A DNA stretch of 64,000 nt from Gloeocapsopsis dulcis (GCF_032163395.1 NZ_CP119968.1:2754001-2818000), one strand, 5' to 3'; counted from the stretch's first letter, positions 44,450 through 55,557 are shown. Notes: generated by a model from the letters alone, not told the origin. Translations and numbers: made by a program.

Positions 44450-45319
44450 CTAATTTGAAAACGCTTGAATATGACTGACTAAAATTTCGGGTTGTTCTAT
44501 TTGCGGAACATGACCGCAATCTTTTAAGAAAATAAGTTGTGACTGGGCGATTGCTTGTTGAAATTTTGTTGCATCATTACTACTCAAAGTGTCATCGCGA
44601 TCGCCCCATAAAATAAGTGTTGGTTGATTAATTTTATGAATTTTATCTGCTAAATCGCCATATCCACCACTTTTCATAAAACTAAGCATTGCTTCGTACC
44701 AATTAGGCATATCTAAATGTAATGAGGCACAACGTATAGCATCTATTAATTTTGAAGATTGATTAAAGTCCCAATAAAGGGCTTGAAGTTTACGCTGTCG
44801 CCAATACTCTACTGCTAAATAATCAAAAGGTGGAAACAAAAATTTACCAATTGGAAAATCACCACTAAAGCCTACACTGTTAATTAATACCAACTTCTCT
44901 ACTGCTTGCGGATAATTAAGTGCAAAATCAATTGCTGTTGCACCTCCCATTGAAGCACCAACTACGATCAATGGCTGTTTAATTAACTGCCAGAAGCTAT
45001 AAAGATGAGTTCTGATCGACTCTGGATTGTAATCAATTCCTGTAATTCTTTCAGTAAAACCAAATCCAAGCAAGTCAACCGCCCAAGTTTCGTTATACCT
45101 AGCTAGTAAAGGTAAAAGATAGCGAAATTCTAATAGAGAACTATCAAATCCATGCAGCAGTAAGATGGGTTTACCTTTACCTTGATGTACATAAGCAGTA
45201 GCGATCGCCTGTTTGCTTAAAGAAGTCAAAACCAACTCACGCTGTATACTCTGAGCTAGAGTAATTGCTCTATTTTCCTTAAGTAGCTGTACTTGAGATG
45301 GTAGAAAAGTAGGAAACAT
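44450..45319 (-). CDS. Alpha/beta hydrolase
   Basis: 289 residues with an alpha/beta hydrolase fold: oxyanion motif LLHGFDSSLLEF, nucleophile elbow VGASMGGATAIDFA, acid in LILWGDRDDTLS and histidine in CGHVPQIEQPE. It is an esterase, lipase or similar; substrate unknown. It starts 4 bases after the purT stop on the same strand and is probably co-transcribed. Confidence 0.85.
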   Translation of the reverse strand: MFPTFLPSQVQLLKENRAITLAQSIQRELVLTSLSKQAIATAYVHQGKGKPILLLHGFDSSLLEFRYLLPLLARYNETWAVDLLGFGFTERITGIDYNPESIRTHLYSFWQLIKQPLIVVGASMGGATAIDFALNYPQAVEKLVLINSVGFSGDFPIGKFLFPPFDYLAVEYWRQRKLQALYWDFNQSSKLIDAIRCASLHLDMPNWYEAMLSFMKSGGYGDLADKIHKINQPTLILWGDRDDTLSSNDATKFQQAIAQSQLIFLKDCGHVPQIEQPEILVSHIQAFSN

Positions 45320-45323
45320 ACCT

Positions 45324-46487
45324 CTAAACGATTTTGACTTGATTTGCAGCTTTTAGTGCTTTTTCCCTTGCTTCCTCTACATTCTTACCCTTAGCCAAAG
45401 CAACTCCCATTCGTCGTCCTGGGCGTGCATCTGGCTTACCAAATAATCTCAGATCAACATCTTTTTCTGCTAGCGCATCGGCTACACCAACATAGGAAAT
45501 TTTGTCGGTATACTCATTAGCCAAAATGACTGCACTAGCTGAAGGTGCTAATAACTCTATTTGTGGTATAGGTAATCCTAAAATCGCTCGAAGATGTAAT
45601 TCAAACTCATTTAAGTTTTGAGAGATTAACGTCACCATTCCTGTATCATGTGGTCGAGGCGAAAGTTCAGAAAAAATAACCTCATCTTGAGTCACAAAAA
45701 ACTCCACTCCAAAAATTCCTGTACCACCCAAAGCATCAGTAACTTTTTGGGCGATCGCCTGTGCTTTTACTAATAATTCATTTAAAATTGTAGCAGGTTG
45801 CCAAGACTCTTGATAATCTCCGTTTTCTTGACGATGCCCAATTGCAGGACAAAAAATTGTCGGTGTATTCCATTGCTTAATTGTTAAGAGTGTAATCTCA
45901 GTTTCAAATTGAATAAACTCTTCAATAATAACTTTTTGGCTATCTCCTCTAGAATTTTTGATTGCATAATCCCAAGCTATTTTAACTTCATCAGGTTGAT
46001 AAACAACGGATTGACCTTTTCCTGATGAGGACATAATTGGTTTAACCACATTCGGAAAACCAATATCTTGAGAAGCCTTAACTAATTCATCTAAACTAGC
46101 CGCATAAGCATATTTAGCAGTCCGAATTCCAAGTTGAGTGTGCGCTAGTTCGCGAATGCGATCGCGGTTCATTGTAAAATTTGTTGCTTTAGCTGTTGGT
46201 ATAACGGTAATCCCACGTTGTTCAAATTCAAGTAATTTCTCAGTTCTAATTGCTTCGATTTCTGGAATAATAAAATCAGGCTGATGTTTCTGTACAACTG
46301 CTTCTAAATCCTCGCCATTTAACATTGAAATAACTTCGTATTCATCAGCTACTTGCATAGCTGGTGCATTAGCATAACGATCAACTGCAACAATATAATT
46401 ACCCAATCGCTTTGCTGTAATTACGAATTCCTTACCTAATTCACCTGAACCAAGTAACAGAAACTTTTGCGGAAGTGTTGAAATCAT
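45324..46487 (-). CDS. purT: Formate-dependent phosphoribosylglycinamide formyltransferase 2
   Basis: 387 residues in the ATP-grasp layout: N-terminal LLLGSGELGKEFVITAKRLG, a VVKPIMSSSGKGQS lysine/glycine loop, VIIEEFIQFETEIT and FSELSPRPHDTGMVTLISQN. PurT uses formate and ATP to formylate GAR in purine synthesis. Full length and intact. It heads a two-gene operon with the hydrolase. Confidence 0.95.
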   Translation of the reverse strand: MISTLPQKFLLLGSGELGKEFVITAKRLGNYIVAVDRYANAPAMQVADEYEVISMLNGEDLEAVVQKHQPDFIIPEIEAIRTEKLLEFEQRGITVIPTAKATNFTMNRDRIRELAHTQLGIRTAKYAYAASLDELVKASQDIGFPNVVKPIMSSSGKGQSVVYQPDEVKIAWDYAIKNSRGDSQKVIIEEFIQFETEITLLTIKQWNTPTIFCPAIGHRQENGDYQESWQPATILNELLVKAQAIAQKVTDALGGTGIFGVEFFVTQDEVIFSELSPRPHDTGMVTLISQNLNEFELHLRAILGLPIPQIELLAPSASAVILANEYTDKISYVGVADALAEKDVDLRLFGKPDARPGRRMGVALAKGKNVEEAREKALKAANQVKIV

Positions 46488-46761
46488 GCGTTTTACTTGA
46501 GAATTCTCTCTACTAAAAACACTTTACGCTAAAAGCGAGATTCTCTTACCTATTTACTTTTTACTGTAGATGAGGAAAGACATCTGTGACAATGCTAAAT
46601 TATTTATGAACACTAGACCTGCTGCATGAATGCTTGGTGCATAAATTCGCTATTCAATAAATAAAGTTACATACGTAAATATACTGATAATTTTTCCAAA
46701 ATTGTATATTTATATACTTAAACTAAATATTCCGAATTTAGTTTAAGCCTTTGAGCATGGC

Positions 46762-47244
46762 TTAATCAAACTGGGCGTTGCGTAGTATTAAATTCTGTCG
46801 CTGAATGTCGGTTAGTCCAATACCTATACCAAAGTTACAGTTGTCAACTAAAGCATCCTGCCAAATCGTTGCATTTAATGTTGCACCTGTCAGATTAGCA
46901 TTGCTCAAATTTGCCATTGTAAAATTAGCAAATATTAAATCAGCATTAATAAGACTACTCCCTTGCAAGTTTGCGCCAGATAAATCTCCCCGAATTAAAT
47001 TGTTGTTATCTAAAATTAAATTAGATAAGTCTGCACCTTGAAGCTGAGGAAATTTAACACGGCTAGGGTTTTGAAAAAAACGCATAACACAAACTATATT
47101 TGCTTCGTTTAAGTGTATTTGCGTTAAGAAATCAGCATAACGTGCTAAGCCAAGCTGCTGAAGTTGTAGTAAACGTTGACGGCTATCTTTTTGGAGGAAC
47201 TGCTGACACGCATCATAGAGGTTTTGAGTTGCAGAATTTAACAT
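46762..47244 (-). CDS. Pentapeptide-repeat protein
   Basis: About 160 residues. The second half is a run of A(D/N)LxN pentapeptides: [60 protein letters not shown]. This predicts a right-handed quadrilateral beta-helix. The first 55 residues are helical. ATG 47244 is preferred to the upstream TTG. Role unknown; some such proteins mimic DNA, but this one is short. Confidence 0.8.
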   Translation of the reverse strand: MLNSATQNLYDACQQFLQKDSRQRLLQLQQLGLARYADFLTQIHLNEANIVCVMRFFQNPSRVKFPQLQGADLSNLILDNNNLIRGDLSGANLQGSSLINADLIFANFTMANLSNANLTGATLNATIWQDALVDNCNFGIGIGLTDIQRQNLILRNAQFD

Positions 47245-47491
47245 TAATGCTAATAACAATTAATTTTGTGCATAACTTTTCATTATCCTGCTGAATTAAA
47301 TGCAAAAGTAAGATATGACCGTTAATAAAATAATAATTTCTGGGAACAATACACAGTAGCAAGCACTTTTAGCCTAATACTCGGGTTAATCCAGGATAAC
47401 AAGATAGTTTGTGGTGGTGGGGAGATGAAGGAATTAGTAGGCACTGCTATATAAATTTAAACGCTGAGAAACCAGTGAAGGAATTGGTGGG

Positions 47492-50422
47492 ATGAAGAGG
47501 CTACCCTTATATATTGTTTTATTACAAAGTTTATTATTTGTTGGGATTAAACCAGCGATCGCTGAGATTGCTGCTGTACCTTCACAGTCACAATCAACTG
47601 AGAGTCAACCAGAGGAAAACCCTTTACAGAAGCTACCCCCAGGAGTATGGGTACTCCAAGATAACAAGCCGCAGCGTCAACCATTTGTTTGGGTAGTAGA
47701 CAACGAGAAAACGGCAAAACAGCCATTTTTACAACCTGTCAAAGACAAAAACAAACCAAATATTCCAGAACACTTGGTAACAAAAAATACAAATAAGCAA
47801 TCTGACTTACAACCGTTTCATGAGGTCGTTAAAGATACAACAAAAGTAGAAGGATTGTATACTCTCTACGCGCAAAAAGATACAGGCAAAATTTATTTAG
47901 AGATCAAGCCTCAGCAGTTAAATCAAAACTTCTTAGGCACAATTACTATGGAATCGGGCATAGGCGAACGTGGAATTTATAGTGGAATGCCCTTACAAGA
48001 TTTTTTATTCTACTTCCGTCGTGTCAATAACAACTTACATTTTGTGGTGCGTAACGTCAACTTTCGCACAAGTCCTGGAGATCCGCAAGCGCGATCGCTA
48101 GCGCGTTCGTTTAGTGATTCAGTACTTTATGCTTTACCGATCAAAAGTATCCATCCCCAACGTCAAACAATCCTTGTGGATCTAGGAGATCTCCTGCTTA
48201 GTGATGTTCCAGGATTATCATCACACTTGTCAGCAATGCTATCAGTTCCCTATCAACTTGATAGCAAAAAATCGCATTTTGGTGATGCTAAAGCTTTTCC
48301 CTTAAATGTTGAGATAGAGTCAGTCTATGGCTTTTCTTCCAGCAATAGCACTAACCCAGCAAATTTATCAACGATACCAGATAGTCGTGCACTAACTCTA
48401 CGTGTCCGCTACAGCTTCTCTGAATTACCCAAAAACAGCAACTACCGTCCGCGTCTAGCTGACGAACGCGTGGGATATTTTATCACAGCTTACCAAGACT
48501 TTTCTAATGACGATCGCAGCGATCCTTTCGTTCGTTACATTAATCGCTGGGATCTCGAAAAGCAAGATCCCAACGCCCCGCTATCACCGCCCAAAAAGCC
48601 AATTGTCTTTTGGATTGAAAATGCTGTTCCGCTAGAATACCGCGAAACGATTAAAGAAGGCGTCTTGATGTGGAATCAAGCCTTTGAAAAAGCAGGATTC
48701 AAAGATGCTATTCAGGTCAAGCAAATGCCCAATGATGCCAAGTGGGACCCTGCTGATGTGCGCTACAACACAATTCGCTGGATTAACACAGTCGATGGCT
48801 TTTTTGCTTTAGGGCCATCTCGCGTTAACCCTTTAACTGGAGAAATCTTAGATGCCGATATTTTAGTTGATGCCAGTTTTGTGCGCCGACTCAAGTACGA
48901 ATACCGTAATTTAATTCAACAACACCAAACACAACCAACATCATTACTATCTCATATGATGGGGGGTTCTGGTAATCTTTGTACCAACGAGTTACGCCAG
49001 GGTGACTCACAGCCAACTTTAGCAAGTGCTGCTGGGATTGCCAGTCCAGTTCCTGCGCGTCTGTCACCGCTATCACAAATGGCAATAGAATATGACCTGT
49101 GTTATGGCATTGAGGCAGTTAACCAGTTTGCGATCGGTTCGTTAGCACTATCGCTGTTTCAAAACACAGCACCAAACAGCGATCAGATGAAAGAGTATAT
49201 TCATCAGTACCTACGTTTAATTATCGCCCACGAAATAGGACATACTTTAGGCTTACGGCACAATTTCCGTGGTAGCACATTATTGCAACCAGAAGAGTTG
49301 AATAATACAACTGTCACCCAAATTAGGGGTTTAACAACCTCGGTGATGGATTACATTCCACCAAATTTAGCGCCTCAAGGAATGCAGCAGGGAGATTATT
49401 TTCCCTCAGTTGTTGGTTCTTATGATATTTGGGCAATTCAGTATGGCTACACACCAACTGATGCAGTACACCCGATCGTTGAAAAGCAGTTTTTAGATGA
49501 AATCGCACAGCGATCCGCACAGCCAGAACTTGCTTATGCTACTGATGAAGATTTGTTTGACCTCGATCCCGAAGTAAATGCTTGGGATAACAGTAGCGAT
49601 GTGCTGCGTTACTCACAGTGGCAGTTGGAAAACTCCCGTGTGATGTGGGATCGCTTACATAAGCGTTATCCAAAAACAGGAGAAAGTTACGCAAAATTGA
49701 GTGAGTTATTTGATGCAGTGTTTTTACACTACCTGCGCCATACTTACTACACAACAAAATACATTGGTGGGCAAACTTTCTCACGCAGTCATGCTGGAGA
49801 TCCTAACGGGAGATTACCATTTGAACCCATACCTGTAGAAAAACAACGTCAAGCTTTAGCAACTTTAGAGAAATATATTTTTGCCTCAGATGCTTTCAAT
49901 TTTCCACCCGATTTACTCAATAAGTTAGCACCGTCACGATGGCGACACTGGGGTAGCGATGTCATGTTAGGGCGTCTTGATTACCCAATCCATGACAGTG
50001 TGAACTTGATGCAAAGTTTGGTACTTAAAGAATTACTTTCAGGCGATCGCTTAGTCCGTTTGCGTGATATTGAACTTAAAAGTGAACCTGGAACCGTATT
50101 AACGCTACCAGAATTATTCGATACTCTGCAAAACGACATTTGGACAGAAGTTATCGAACCAAACAAGCGTACTGATATTAATAGTTTACGTCGTGCTTTA
50201 CAACGCGAACACCTGAAGATTCTAACAGCAATGGTGTTACGGAATTCTTCTGTACCAGAAGACGCGCGAACGCTTGCATGGTATAAACTAAGACAACTTC
50301 GCGGTCACTTGAATCGAACTTTATCACGCTCAAACAAATTTGATGAATATACAAAAGCCCACTTAGAAGAAACACGCGATCGCATCGAAAAAACACTCAA
50401 TGCTCAAATGCAATCGCGATAA
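47492..50422 (+). CDS. Secreted zinc-dependent metalloprotease (DUF5117/DUF5118 family)
   Basis: 976 residues. A signal peptide (LLFVGIKPAIAEIAA) is followed by a Pro/Gln-rich segment. A large domain then contains YTLYAQKDTGKIYLEIKPQQ and FWIENAVPLEYRETIKEGVL. The zinc site is LIIAHEIGHTLGLRHNFRGS (HExxHxxGxxH, near residue 580), with the SVMDY Met-turn. Family members are large exported metzincin-like proteases of unknown targets. A periplasmic or outer location is inferred from the signal peptide. Confidence 0.88.
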   Translation: MKRLPLYIVLLQSLLFVGIKPAIAEIAAVPSQSQSTESQPEENPLQKLPPGVWVLQDNKPQRQPFVWVVDNEKTAKQPFLQPVKDKNKPNIPEHLVTKNTNKQSDLQPFHEVVKDTTKVEGLYTLYAQKDTGKIYLEIKPQQLNQNFLGTITMESGIGERGIYSGMPLQDFLFYFRRVNNNLHFVVRNVNFRTSPGDPQARSLARSFSDSVLYALPIKSIHPQRQTILVDLGDLLLSDVPGLSSHLSAMLSVPYQLDSKKSHFGDAKAFPLNVEIESVYGFSSSNSTNPANLSTIPDSRALTLRVRYSFSELPKNSNYRPRLADERVGYFITAYQDFSNDDRSDPFVRYINRWDLEKQDPNAPLSPPKKPIVFWIENAVPLEYRETIKEGVLMWNQAFEKAGFKDAIQVKQMPNDAKWDPADVRYNTIRWINTVDGFFALGPSRVNPLTGEILDADILVDASFVRRLKYEYRNLIQQHQTQPTSLLSHMMGGSGNLCTNELRQGDSQPTLASAAGIASPVPARLSPLSQMAIEYDLCYGIEAVNQFAIGSLALSLFQNTAPNSDQMKEYIHQYLRLIIAHEIGHTLGLRHNFRGSTLLQPEELNNTTVTQIRGLTTSVMDYIPPNLAPQGMQQGDYFPSVVGSYDIWAIQYGYTPTDAVHPIVEKQFLDEIAQRSAQPELAYATDEDLFDLDPEVNAWDNSSDVLRYSQWQLENSRVMWDRLHKRYPKTGESYAKLSELFDAVFLHYLRHTYYTTKYIGGQTFSRSHAGDPNGRLPFEPIPVEKQRQALATLEKYIFASDAFNFPPDLLNKLAPSRWRHWGSDVMLGRLDYPIHDSVNLMQSLVLKELLSGDRLVRLRDIELKSEPGTVLTLPELFDTLQNDIWTEVIEPNKRTDINSLRRALQREHLKILTAMVLRNSSVPEDARTLAWYKLRQLRGHLNRTLSRSNKFDEYTKAHLEETRDRIEKTLNAQMQSR

Positions 50423-50512
50423 TCATAGAAGTTAGCGTAGATAAGTAAGTTTAAAAGTAACTAGTGACTAGTCATTAGTTACTTGAGTGACGAATAGTTA
50501 GCAACTAGCAAC

Positions 50513-51787
50513 ATGACTTATCTACCATCTTTTGTTCAACTATCAAGCCGTCAAGTTTGGTTTCAAGCGATTGGTCGATTACTCTACCAAACAGGTTATG
50601 GATTGATTCAGTTTTACATCCCGCTGATATTTGTTAAACAAATAGGTTTATCTGCAACTGCTGTAGGAATTGGAATTGGTAGTGGTTCCCTCGCGGGTAT
50701 TGTCGGTCACTTCTTGGGTGGCTATTTAGCAGATTCTCAGTATGGTCGTAAAAAGACACTATTAGTTTCTGCTATTTTGTCAATCTTTGCTGCATTTGTT
50801 TTAGTGCTGACTCATAATTTAGCGCTGCTAGTTATCGCAAATTTAATTATGGGTTTGAGTGCAGGGTGTTATTGGACTGCGGCTGATGCTGCTGTGATTG
50901 ATGTGACAACTTCAGAACAACGTCACCATGCATTTGCGGTTTTAGTCTTAGCAGATAGTATTGGTAATGGTTTGGGAGTTTTTGGTGGAGGATTACTGCT
51001 TACTCTGTTTCATCGTATTGCAGCACTCTTTGTTTTCAGTGGAATTCTGTTTCTTATTTTTTTAGTGCTAATTCAGCTAGCAATTGTTGAAACACGACAT
51101 GATGTACATGAGACTAACACCCTCCAAGGATTTGCGATCGCTCTCAAAGATCAAGCTCTCAGGCTATTTGTTGTTGTTAATGTTCTGTTTACTACTTATG
51201 TTGCTCTAGTCAGCAGCACCTTACCTCTATACTTCACATCACTACTGCTGAATACAACTCAGAATACAGCAAGCTCATTAACTAGTGTCGCCAATTTATT
51301 TACATGGTGTTATGTCGGTTTGGGCGTAGTGTTACAGTTACCTCTTGTCCAAATTTTAGGCTCATTGATGAAAATCAAAGTTTTAATGATTTCTATGCTG
51401 CTGTGGGGAATGGGGTTTTTCTTAGTTTGGGCTACCGGAATAGATTCATCAATCCAGTTTACATTAATGGTTGCGGCATTTAGCGTATTATCTATTGCGT
51501 CTATTATTTATAAACCTTTTGCTCCAGCAATTGTTGCCGAGTTGGCACCCAACTCACTACGAGGAGTCTATCTGGCAATCAGCTACCAATGTTGGTCTGT
51601 TGGTTATTTTATCGGTCCTATTGTTGGAGGTTGGGCAATGGATCAACCACAAAATATTGCTCACCATTCCTGGTTAGTTGTTTCCCTGAGTACTCTGGGC
51701 GGAATCCTCGCTTTGTACGTTCTAGCACACCGTAAAGCGGCTAACGAGTCTGTTGTAGTTGAGGAGTCAATAACAATTGCTCAATAA
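50513..51787 (+). CDS. Major facilitator superfamily transporter
   Basis: 424 residues with twelve predicted membrane helices and the MFS loop motif GGYLADSQYGRKKTLLVSAI between helices 2 and 3. Mid-loop after helix 6 and C-terminal motif as expected (LRGVYLAISYQCWSVGYFIG). The substrate cannot be deduced; drug or small-molecule export is usual for this type. It ends 14 bases from the convergent panB. Confidence 0.85.
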   Translation: MTYLPSFVQLSSRQVWFQAIGRLLYQTGYGLIQFYIPLIFVKQIGLSATAVGIGIGSGSLAGIVGHFLGGYLADSQYGRKKTLLVSAILSIFAAFVLVLTHNLALLVIANLIMGLSAGCYWTAADAAVIDVTTSEQRHHAFAVLVLADSIGNGLGVFGGGLLLTLFHRIAALFVFSGILFLIFLVLIQLAIVETRHDVHETNTLQGFAIALKDQALRLFVVVNVLFTTYVALVSSTLPLYFTSLLLNTTQNTASSLTSVANLFTWCYVGLGVVLQLPLVQILGSLMKIKVLMISMLLWGMGFFLVWATGIDSSIQFTLMVAAFSVLSIASIIYKPFAPAIVAELAPNSLRGVYLAISYQCWSVGYFIGPIVGGWAMDQPQNIAHHSWLVVSLSTLGGILALYVLAHRKAANESVVVEESITIAQ

Positions 51788-51801
51788 ACAATGATTTCAA
51801 A

Positions 51802-52578
51802 TTACTCTTCAGGAAACTTGCGATCGCGTACTTCCCTGGCGAATTCTTGTACAGCTTGGGCGATCGCATCACTCAAATTGACATACATTTTGGCAAAAGG
51901 TGGCTGTCTTTCGGATAAACCCAATAAATCAGATGTGACTAACACTTGTCCGTCACATCCAGAACCAGCCCCAATTCCGATAGTGGGAATTGTGAGTTTT
52001 TGAGTAATCTCAATGGCTAACTCTGAGGGAATGTGCTCTAAGACAATACTAAAAGCACCTGCTGCTTCTAGTGCGATCGCTTCACTAATTAACCTTTCGC
52101 CATCTGTGGGTGTCTTTCCTTGCTGCCGCAATCCTAATTGATGAACTGATTGGGGTGTCAAACCAATATGTCCCATTACAGGAACTCCTGCTTGTACTAG
52201 TTGCGCTACAGTTTCTACAATTGCCGGATACCCACCTTCAATCTTTACAGCTTGTGCCCCTGCTTCTTTTAACGCCCTGCCCGCAGAATGCATTGCTTGC
52301 TGAAAGCTTTCTTGATAAGTCAAAAAGGGTAAATCAAACACAACTAGTGCATTTTTCACGCCTCGGCGAACAGCCTTCGCGTGATGCAACATTTCTTCTA
52401 GTGTCAGCGGTATAGTCGTCTCGTAACCCAGCATACCTGCTAAAGAATCGCCTACCAAAATCAAATCTACTCCAGTGGCATCCAACAATCTTCCCGTAAT
52501 GTAATCCCAAGCAGTAAGCGCAACAATTGTCCGCCCTTGTTGTTTCCATTGGATTAATTGCTGGGTAGTAATTGGCAT
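51802..52578 (-). CDS. panB: 3-methyl-2-oxobutanoate hydroxymethyltransferase
   Basis: 258 residues from ATG 52578 ([16 protein letters not shown]). TIM-barrel motifs: [56 protein letters not shown] and [16 protein letters not shown]. It performs the first committed step of pantothenate synthesis, hydroxymethyl transfer to 2-oxoisovalerate. Full length and intact. Confidence 0.95.
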   Translation of the reverse strand: MPITTQQLIQWKQQGRTIVALTAWDYITGRLLDATGVDLILVGDSLAGMLGYETTIPLTLEEMLHHAKAVRRGVKNALVVFDLPFLTYQESFQQAMHSAGRALKEAGAQAVKIEGGYPAIVETVAQLVQAGVPVMGHIGLTPQSVHQLGLRQQGKTPTDGERLISEAIALEAAGAFSIVLEHIPSELAIEITQKLTIPTIGIGAGSGCDGQVLVTSDLLGLSERQPPFAKMYVNLSDAIAQAVQEFAREVRDRKFPEE

Positions 52579-53090
52579 ATACAATTTTTAGTGAGCCGAA
52601 ACTATGCTGCGTCAAACGTTTAATTATCTTCAGTATGCCAAATAAAAATTCAACTACTTATGTCTGGTAGAGGTAGACCTAAATTGTTGCTGTCTGCGCA
52701 AATAAAACCTGCTTCGCATCACTGATTTCAAAACACTGACATAGTGAGCTATATTGTTAGCTTTTATTAAAAATTATTTTTTTTTGTGTCTATCTCTGAC
52801 TGCTTAACATCTAACTTTACCTTGTCAAGCAGTATTGCTGAGGATATTTTCGATCAAAGAGTCAAGATTTTCCGCAAAATTTAATAATTTTTTAGAAATT
52901 GTGAGAAATTATTTGTTTACTACAGCTTTGCTAGCTTAACACAAAAATTAACAATTCGTAAAATTTATAAAGTTTAATTATCAATCTATACAGCAGATTT
53001 AAATCTTAACTTATCAAATCCTTGGTATAGTTTTCCTAAGGAAGCTTGCTACTTGGCAAGTGGAAGTGAGTGACTTCTTGGGAAGAAAAT
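52579..53090 (+). promoter_or_regulatory. rbcL: rbcL upstream region
   Basis: About 510 gene-free, AT-rich bases between divergent panB and rbcL. A candidate promoter is TTTATA-17-TATACA, ending about 100 bases before rbcL. A TTCCTAAGGAA palindrome and a CTTGC-TACTTG-GCAAG hairpin lie in the leader just before the ATG (53030-53062). Expected regulators such as RbcR or NtcA could bind here, but I could not assign a clear site. Confidence 0.35.
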
Positions 53091-54521
53091 ATGTCTTACG
53101 CTCAAACAAAGACTCAGACAAAGACTGGGTATCAGGCAGGGGTTAAAGATTACAGATTAACTTATTACACCCCAGATTACACACCTAAAGATACGGATAT
53201 TCTAGCGGCGTTCCGCGTCACTCCCCAGCCCGGAGTTCCTCCAGAAGAAGCTGGCGCTGCTGTGGCTGCTGAGTCTTCCACAGGTACATGGACAACAGTC
53301 TGGACGGATTTATTAACCGACCTAGATCGCTACAAAGGTCGTTGCTACGATATCGAACCTGTTCCCGGTGAAGACAACCAGTTTATCTGCTACGTTGCTT
53401 ACCCGTTGGATCTGTTTGAGGAAGGTTCTGTCACCAATATGTTGACCTCAATTGTAGGTAACGTATTTGGTTTTAAAGCGCTACGTGCACTACGTTTGGA
53501 AGACTTGCGGATTCCTGTTGCTTACTTGAAAACCTTCCAAGGACCTCCGCATGGTATTCAAGTTGAACGCGACAAACTGAACAAGTATGGTCGTCCTTTA
53601 CTAGGTTGTACGATTAAACCAAAGCTTGGTCTATCGGCTAAAAACTATGGACGTGCGGTATATGAGTGCTTGCGCGGTGGTCTAGACTTCACTAAAGACG
53701 ACGAAAACATTAACTCGCAGCCTTTCATGCGCTGGCGCGATCGCTTCTTATTCGTAGCAGAAGCTATTCATAAATCTCAAGCAGAAACTGGTGAAATTAA
53801 AGGTCACTACCTTAACGTTACTGCCCCTACCTGCGAAGAAATGATGAAGCGGGCTGAGTTCGCTAAAGAACTTAATATGCCCATCATCATGCACGATTAC
53901 CTAACGGGTGGTTTCACTGCTAACACGACTTTGGCTCGCTGGTGTCGTGACAATGGTATTCTGCTACACATCCACCGCGCGATGCACGCGGTAATCGACC
54001 GTCAGAAGAACCACGGTATGCACTTCCGCGTCCTCGCAAAATGCTTGCGGATGTCCGGTGGCGACCACCTACACTCTGGTACTGTAGTTGGTAAGCTTGA
54101 GGGCGAGCGCGGCATTACAATGGGCTTCGTTGACCTAATGCGCGAAAACTACGTTGAGCAAGATCGCGATCGCGGTATCTTCTTTACTCAAGATTGGGCT
54201 TCAATGCCTGGTGTTATGCCTGTAGCTTCTGGTGGTATCCACATTTGGCATATGCCTGCGCTGGTAGAGATCTTTGGCGACGATTCCTGCTTACAATTCG
54301 GTGGCGGTACTCTCGGACATCCTTGGGGTAATGCACCTGGTGCAACCGCTAACCGTGTGGCATTAGAAGCTTGTATTCAAGCTCGTAACGAAGGTCGTAG
54401 CTTGGCTCGCGAAGGTAACGATGTTATCCGCGAAGCTGCCAAGTGGAGTCCTGAACTTGCTGTTGCTTGCGAACTGTGGAAGGAAATCAAGTTCGAGTTC
54501 GAGGCAATGGATACACTTTAA
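53091..54521 (+). CDS. rbcL: Ribulose-1,5-bisphosphate carboxylase large subunit (form IB)
   Basis: 476 residues from [20 protein letters not shown]. Key sites: [20 protein letters not shown] (catalytic Lys), [20 protein letters not shown] (carbamylated Lys), KLEGERG (loop 6) and [10 protein letters not shown]. The enzyme fixes CO2 in the carboxysome. An upstream in-frame start at 53070 exists, but MSYAQTK is the conserved cyanobacterial N-terminus. First gene of rbcL-rbcX-rbcS. Confidence 0.99.
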   Translation: MSYAQTKTQTKTGYQAGVKDYRLTYYTPDYTPKDTDILAAFRVTPQPGVPPEEAGAAVAAESSTGTWTTVWTDLLTDLDRYKGRCYDIEPVPGEDNQFICYVAYPLDLFEEGSVTNMLTSIVGNVFGFKALRALRLEDLRIPVAYLKTFQGPPHGIQVERDKLNKYGRPLLGCTIKPKLGLSAKNYGRAVYECLRGGLDFTKDDENINSQPFMRWRDRFLFVAEAIHKSQAETGEIKGHYLNVTAPTCEEMMKRAEFAKELNMPIIMHDYLTGGFTANTTLARWCRDNGILLHIHRAMHAVIDRQKNHGMHFRVLAKCLRMSGGDHLHSGTVVGKLEGERGITMGFVDLMRENYVEQDRDRGIFFTQDWASMPGVMPVASGGIHIWHMPALVEIFGDDSCLQFGGGTLGHPWGNAPGATANRVALEACIQARNEGRSLAREGNDVIREAAKWSPELAVACELWKEIKFEFEAMDTL

Positions 54522-54587
54522 GGATTTGGGATGGCAGATTTTGAATTTTGGATTAATCTTAAATCTAAATTCCGAATCTCAAATCCT
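54522..54587 (+). repeat. Long hairpin between rbcL and rbcX
   Basis: GGATTTGGGAT...GATTTTGAATTTTGGATT pairs with AAATCTAAATTCCGAATC... TCAAATCC, giving an imperfect stem of nearly 30 pairs with a small loop, immediately after the rbcL stop. No T-run. It may act as an mRNA-stabilising or processing hairpin, or simply be one of the TTTGAATTTTGGATT-type repeats common between cyanobacterial genes. Confidence 0.55.
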
Positions 54588-54604
54588 TTTGGCTGGGGTC
54601 AAGC

Positions 54605-55006
54605 ATGGATTTAAAACAAATTGCGAAAGACACAGCTAAGACGCTCTCTAGTTACCTGACGTATCAGGCGATGAGAACGGTACTAGCTCAAATCAGCGAA
54701 ACTAATCCGCCTCTAGCATTTTGGCTGCATCGCTTTTCCTCAAAGGAAGTAATTCAAGACGGAGAAGCATACATTCACAAATTGTTTCAAGAGAAGCCCG
54801 ATCTGGCTTTGCGGATTATGGTTGTCAGGGAACACTTAGCACAGGAAGTCGTAGACTTTCTTCCCGAAATGGTTCGCCTTGACATACAACAAGCAAACAT
54901 GGAGCATCGCCGTCAGCATCTAGAGCGCATCACGCAACTCGAATCTAACCCCAGTCATGGGCAACAAGCAACTACTGAGTCTAATTTGGATAACCCATCC
55001 AGTTAG
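54605..55006 (+). CDS. rbcX: Rubisco assembly chaperone RbcX
   Basis: 133 residues: MDLKQIAKDTAKTLSSYLTY, then QAMRTVLAQISETNPPLAFW, LHRFSSKEVIQDGEAYIHKL. This is the all-helical RbcX fold that dimerises and clamps the RbcL C-terminal tail (EIKFEFE in this RbcL). The tail after about 105 is low complexity. It lies between rbcL and rbcS, its usual place in many cyanobacteria. Confidence 0.95.
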   Translation: MDLKQIAKDTAKTLSSYLTYQAMRTVLAQISETNPPLAFWLHRFSSKEVIQDGEAYIHKLFQEKPDLALRIMVVREHLAQEVVDFLPEMVRLDIQQANMEHRRQHLERITQLESNPSHGQQATTESNLDNPSS

Positions 55007-55051
55007 CACAACACCTTAAATCGACAAGAGCAAAACCCTTTTTTTGAAGAT

Positions 55052-55399
55052 ATGCAAACCTTACCAAAAGAGCGTCGCTACGAAACCCTTTCTTACCTCC
55101 CACCTTTAAGTGATGCTCAGATTAACAAGCAGATTCAGTATATTCTGAACCAAGGCTATATCCCAGGAATTGAATTTAACGAATCTTCTGAACCAGAGCA
55201 GCACTACTGGACATTGTGGAAACTACCGTTGTTTGGTGCTAAAAACACTCAAGAAGTACTCAACGAAGTCCAAGCTTGTCGTTCACAGTATGGCAACTGC
55301 TATATCCGTGTAGTAGGTTTTGACAACGTTAAGCAATGTCAAATTCTTAGCTTTATCGTACATAAGCCAAACCAAAGCAACTACGGCGGTAGATACTAA
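55052..55399 (+). CDS. rbcS: Ribulose-1,5-bisphosphate carboxylase small subunit
   Basis: 115 residues: [60 protein letters not shown] and [20 protein letters not shown]. All standard small-subunit features are present. Last gene of the rbc operon, followed by a strong terminator. Confidence 0.98.
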   Translation: MQTLPKERRYETLSYLPPLSDAQINKQIQYILNQGYIPGIEFNESSEPEQHYWTLWKLPLFGAKNTQEVLNEVQACRSQYGNCYIRVVGFDNVKQCQILSFIVHKPNQSNYGGRY

Positions 55400-55455
55400 A
55401 CTATCTTAGTTTGGGCGTATGGGGAAGCTGTAATTTATTCATTTATCCCCTTGAA

Positions 55456-55485
55456 AAAGAGGTAGAAAACCTGCCTCTTTTTTTT
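55456..55485 (+). terminator. Terminator of rbcL-rbcX-rbcS
   Basis: AAAGAGGTAG pairs with CTGCCTCTTT around a 5-base loop and runs into a continuous T-tract (TTTTTTTT), 56 bases after the rbcS stop. Typical Rho-independent terminator. Confidence 0.85.
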
Positions 55486-55557
55486 ACTGATTAAGCTCTA
55501 AATTGTTATTACTGCGACAAGCTACGATCGAGGCATCATATCTAGAACACGGCATGT

